Positions 61,566 to 64,000 of a DNA stretch of 64,000 nt are shown one piece after another. The translations under genes were made by a program, and so were the position numbers. Where the stretch lies: contig NZ_JAEPRJ010000001.1 in NCBI RefSeq assembly GCF_016651435.1, positions 682,001 to 746,000 of the forward strand, given 5' to 3'. The notes under the pieces are model-generated. The model saw nothing but the letters and a program-made list of their open reading frames with translations. It made no database searches and was not told the DNA's origin. Source of the stretch: Catonella massiliensis (GTDB taxonomy: Bacteria > Bacillota > Clostridia > Lachnospirales > Lachnospiraceae). The first letter of the stretch is position 1. The number at the start of each line of letters is the position of its first letter.

Positions 61566-62065
61566 TGAATATCGTACTGATAGGCTTTATGGGCTCAGGG
61601 AAAACCACTGTAGGCAGGGCCCTTAGCGCTAAAAGTGATATGGAGTTTTTGGATACCGATGCACTTATAGAAAGTAAAGAAGACTGTAAGATAAGTACGA
61701 TATTTACAGAAAAAGGAGAGGCACACTTTAGGGCGCTTGAAAATGCCGCACTTAAAAGTCTTGCTGTAACAAAAGATAAAGTAATATCAACAGGAGGAGG
61801 GATAGTCTCGTCTCATAATAACCGTGAGCTGCTAAAAAAAGCCGGCAAGGTAATTTATCTTAGGGTTAGCCCCGAAACTGTAATTAAAAGGCTCGAGGGA
61901 GATATTAGCAGACCTTTGCTTATGGGAGAAGACAAGCTAAGCAGGGTGGAAGAATTATTGTCGTTAAGAAGAGCACTTTACGAGAGCACTGCGGATAGAA
62001 TTATTGACGTAGATGATTTATCTGTTGAAGAAATTGTTGACTCGATTATGAAAGATTTTACTTGA
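61562..62065 (+). CDS. aroK: Shikimate kinase
   Basis: 167 residues. Walker A GFMGSGKTTVGRAL, the shikimate site DTDALIESK, STGGGIVSSHNN and the lid region GDISRPLLMG. It overlaps aroD by 4 bp (ATGA). The consensus promoter of the next operon overlaps its stop codon. Confidence 0.95.
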   Translation: MMNIVLIGFMGSGKTTVGRALSAKSDMEFLDTDALIESKEDCKISTIFTEKGEAHFRALENAALKSLAVTKDKVISTGGGIVSSHNNRELLKKAGKVIYLRVSPETVIKRLEGDISRPLLMGEDKLSRVEELLSLRRALYESTADRIIDVDDLSVEEIVDSIMKDFT

Positions 62066-62090
62066 CAATAAAAGTACTAAGCTGTATAAT
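62062..62090 (+). promoter_or_regulatory. Consensus promoter for rplM-rpsI
   Basis: TTGACA (62062-62067) and TATAAT (62085-62090), both perfect, with a 17-bp spacer. Confidence 0.92.
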
Positions 62091-62096
62091 AAACAA

Positions 62097-62236
62097 TTGT
62101 GACGGAATAATTACGCCATTATTCAGATAGGCCCGGACATCCTATCTAAGTAATACATATTCTTCTGCCATAGTAAAGAAAACGCAGCACATACTCCTTA
62201 ATGTGCTTTTAACAATATTTTTTGGGAGGAATAACC
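62097..62236 (+). promoter_or_regulatory. 5' leader of rplM-rpsI, possible autoregulatory structure
   Basis: A 140-nt leader contains the stem AGATAGG (62129-62135) with CCTATCT (62145-62151) and a later self-complementary block, AGCACATA with TATGTGCT-like pairing around 62187-62211 (GCACAT with ATGTGC). Firmicute rplM transcripts often have an L13-binding leader; I cannot match this one to the known consensus by eye. Confidence 0.45.
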
Positions 62237-62677
62237 ATGAAGACATTTATGGCTAACCCTAACAGCGTTGAGAAGAAATGGTATGTAATCGATGCTGAGG
62301 GACAGACACTTGGACGCCTTGCAACAGAAGTGGCTAACCTTTTAAGAGGTAAGAGAAAGCCTGAATATACACCTTTTGTAGATACCGGCGATTATGTAAT
62401 CGTTATTAACGCAAAGGGCATTAAAGTAAGCGGTAAGAAGCTTGATCAGAAGATTTACTATCGTCATAGTGATTATGTTGGTGGACTTAAGCAGAAGACT
62501 CTTAGGGAAACCCTTAATACAAAGCCAGAAGATGCTATTACTCACGCAGTAAAGGGCATGCTTCCAAACGGAACTCTTGGTAATAAGATGCTCACAAAGC
62601 TTCGCGTATATGCTGGTGCTGAATATGCACAGACAGCTCAGAAACCTGAAGTTTATGAGATCAAGAGCAGATACTAA
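62237..62677 (+). CDS. rplM: 50S ribosomal protein L13
   Basis: 146 residues from the ATG at 62237 (GGGAGGAATAACC upstream; an in-frame start 15 bp earlier lacks spacing). Signature [50 protein letters not shown] and [18 protein letters not shown]. It binds 23S rRNA early in 50S assembly. Confidence 0.98.
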   Translation: MKTFMANPNSVEKKWYVIDAEGQTLGRLATEVANLLRGKRKPEYTPFVDTGDYVIVINAKGIKVSGKKLDQKIYYRHSDYVGGLKQKTLRETLNTKPEDAITHAVKGMLPNGTLGNKMLTKLRVYAGAEYAQTAQKPEVYEIKSRY

Positions 62678-62701
62678 TTAGAGTGAAGGGAGGATATTAC
62701 A

Positions 62702-63094
62702 TTGGCTACTGTTAAATTTTATGGAACCGGAAGAAGAAAAAGCAGTGTTGCAAGAGTATATCTTGTAGCAGGATCAGGTAAGATTGTAGTAAACAAGAGA
62801 GATATAGATGACTACTTTAGTCTTGAGACCTTAAAGACTATAGTACGCCAGCCACTTGCTCTTACAGAGACAGTTGAGAAGTTTGACGTACTCGTTACTG
62901 TACGTGGTGGCGGTACTACAGGTCAGGCAGGTGCTATCCGTCATGGTATATCAAGAGCTCTTCTTGAGGCAGATGCAGACTATCGTCCATCTCTTAAGAA
63001 GGCAGGCTTCCTTACTCGTGATTCAAGAATGAAGGAGAGAAAGAAATACGGACTTAAGAAAGCTCGTAAGGCTCCTCAGTTCTCTAAGAGATAA
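62702..63094 (+). CDS. rpsI: 30S ribosomal protein S9
   Basis: 130 residues, TTG start with GGGAGGATATT upstream. Start [19 protein letters not shown] and the basic C terminus KAPQFSKR that reaches the P-site tRNA are typical. The gap after rplM is 24 bp. Confidence 0.98.
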   Translation: MATVKFYGTGRRKSSVARVYLVAGSGKIVVNKRDIDDYFSLETLKTIVRQPLALTETVEKFDVLVTVRGGGTTGQAGAIRHGISRALLEADADYRPSLKKAGFLTRDSRMKERKKYGLKKARKAPQFSKR

Positions 63095-63125
63095 ATTGCC
63101 GAACAAACCGTATCAAAACAGGTCA

Positions 63126-63159
63126 AAAACCCCGGAAAATCAAGGTTTTCCGGGGTTTT
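63126..63159 (+). terminator. Terminator of rplM-rpsI
   Basis: A perfect 14-bp stem AAAACCCCGGAAAA with TTTTCCGGGGTTTT around a 6-nt loop. Confidence 0.93.
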
Positions 63160-63333
63160 GCCGTATAAAATCCTTTGATTCGGTTTGACTTTTTTTGTCC
63201 TGATTTATCCGGTTCTGATCCTGTTTTTTGGGTTAAAATTGGGGGAAAACTCGTTTTGGAGGTGGTTTTGAGTTAAAAAATGGGAGGGGGGAAAATTGAG
63301 CCCATTTGAGCATGTAAAATGGAGCTGTGAACG

Positions 63334-63731
63334 GTGCTCGTTTTCCGTGTTTCTTTCTCAGACGGGGCAGGCAAATCCACGCAGATAAACCTGCTGAAGA
63401 AGCATATGGATCAGCATAATATCAGGGTGGAAAAGCAATTGTTCAATTACAATTCGGAGGAAAAGCGCCGATTTTTGATCGAAAACCCGATCTCTAGCGG
63501 AGGCGAAGGCCTAACCCTGCTTATTTCCACGACCGGCAGCTCCTCAGCTGGAAAAAAGCGTCTGACAGTGGTAATATCTTCGAAATGTTTGCAGCTAGGA
63601 AAATGCAGTACACCTTTTTTATAGGCATCTATGAGCATGACTACTGCCGGAAAGTATACGGTCCTTTCAGCATAAAGGCCGTCGTGATGAAGGACGCTGT
63701 CCTCGAATATTATTTAAAAAACAGGAGGTAG
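63334..63731 (+). pseudogene. Degenerate nucleoside-monophosphate-kinase-like gene
   Basis: The first frame reads LVFRVSFSDGAGKSTQINLL, a P-loop of the dTMP-kinase type with apparently two residues missing before DGAGKST, and goes off after about 60 codons. From 63585 another frame reads MFAARKMQYTFFIGIYEHDYCRKVYG to ALEYYLKNRR-like end and stop at 63729. The two cannot be one protein without a frame change. The 174 bp before it (63160-63333) show no gene, only T- and G-rich sequence. It sits before a permease gene and its base use is richer in GC than the rest. Confidence 0.6.
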
Positions 63732-63741
63732 CACAATATTG

Positions 63742-64000
63742 ATGGATAAACTGAAATGTCTGCTGTATATAGCAAAGCTCAGCTACAAGACAAACGCCAC
63801 ATATAAGCAGTCTAACCTCTTCGGCATAATTGTCAATTCTTTCTGGCTGATAATCCAGATGTACATACTTGTCGCTTTTATCAAACACGGTATTAGCTCA
63901 TATACCGTACAGCAGGGCGTCGGCTATGTCATTCTCACTGAGGCTCTACTGACTATAACCGGTCTTAGCGGTAGCCTGGGCGGAATAGATATAGATGATC
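63742..64000 (+). CDS. ABC-2 family permease, 5' part
   Basis: 86 residues are inside the window; the frame is open to the end. The start is ATG at 63742 (TTG three bases earlier is closer to the AGGAGG at 63723-63728). KCLLYIAKLSYKTNATYKQS is the amphipathic first segment, then LFGIIVNSFWLIIQMYILVAFI, the first helix, and a YVILTEALLTI helix start. It resembles the DUF990-type ABC-2 permeases that work with a separate ATPase, which should lie just beyond the window. Confidence 0.65.
   Translation, partial: MDKLKCLLYIAKLSYKTNATYKQSNLFGIIVNSFWLIIQMYILVAFIKHGISSYTVQQGVGYVILTEALLTITGLSGSLGGIDIDD

Noticed and set aside
62097..62236. Named L13 leader RNA
   Set aside because: The position is right, but the pairing could not be matched to the known consensus by eye, so it was listed only as a possible structure.

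Overview
The window is low-GC Gram-positive chromosome, most likely from a flagellated anaerobic member of the Clostridia close to Lachnospiraceae. The evidence is the cysE-cysS-mrnC-rlmB-sigH gene order, an mbl-like gene ahead of two flagellar rod/hook genes, the MEP isoprenoid pathway (ispF), an LPxTG-type wall-anchored adhesin, xylose isomerase with xylulokinase, RqcH, QueH, and consensus SigA promoters with AGGAGG ribosome binding sites. No CRISPR array, rRNA operon or complete prophage is visible.

Layout. 1-7832: end of flagellar hook gene flgE, a nitroreductase, two glycosyltransferases, an Rrf2 regulator with mnmA, and a convergent PHP phosphatase and rqcH. 8098-12720: a 1357-residue wall-anchored adhesin and a small membrane protein sharing its C-terminal 'DGTPL' motif. 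12869-23021: an accessory island (below). 23148-29785: tRNA-Met, then dCMP deaminase, phosphoesterase, ispF, cysE, cysS, mrnC, rlmB, sigH and an 8-oxoguanine glycosylase. 29817-34365: an SDR reductase and envelope genes. 34402-37348: convergent xylB and xylA. 37870-44499: an msmX-like sugar ABC ATPase, a PucR/CdaR-type regulator, then ftsE-ftsX-M23 peptidase-ctpA. 44582-48981: a CsbD-like protein and a two-component/ABC-2 operon. 49066-63094: pepF, queH, mbl-flhO-flhP-flgJ-like, recD2, thioesterase, cvfB, barstar-like, yqeG, aroE-aroD-aroK, rplM-rpsI. 63160-64000: a decayed nucleoside-monophosphate-kinase-like gene and the start of an ABC-2 permease, with a richer GC look suggesting transfer.

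The island at 12869-23021 is the most interesting part. A 606-residue regulator carries two XRE helix-turn-helix domains separated by helical repeats, like two Rgg/PlcR-type proteins joined in one chain. A 55-residue secreted-peptide-like gene faces it. Beyond a 20-bp-arm inverted repeat lies a compact RiPP operon: a 26-residue precursor with a YxxP leader motif and a Trp-Gly-Lys core, a radical SAM/SPASM enzyme, a PqqD-like leader-binding protein and a MATE exporter. This resembles the streptococcal WGK class of quorum-sensing-linked radical SAM RiPPs.

The whole unit (regulator 3' end, peptide gene, hairpin, cargo, hairpin, lipoprotein, membrane-anchored protein) is duplicated in tandem. The second copy carries a truncated regulator, a peptide pseudogene with an in-frame stop, and a different cargo: a secreted papain-fold protein with a small two-helix membrane protein. 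A 77-bp scar after the MATE gene shows that the first copy once held the same cargo as the second. An IS1380-family remnant sits at the junction of the copies. I read this as a peptide-regulated cassette locus in which cargo between hairpin repeats is exchanged.
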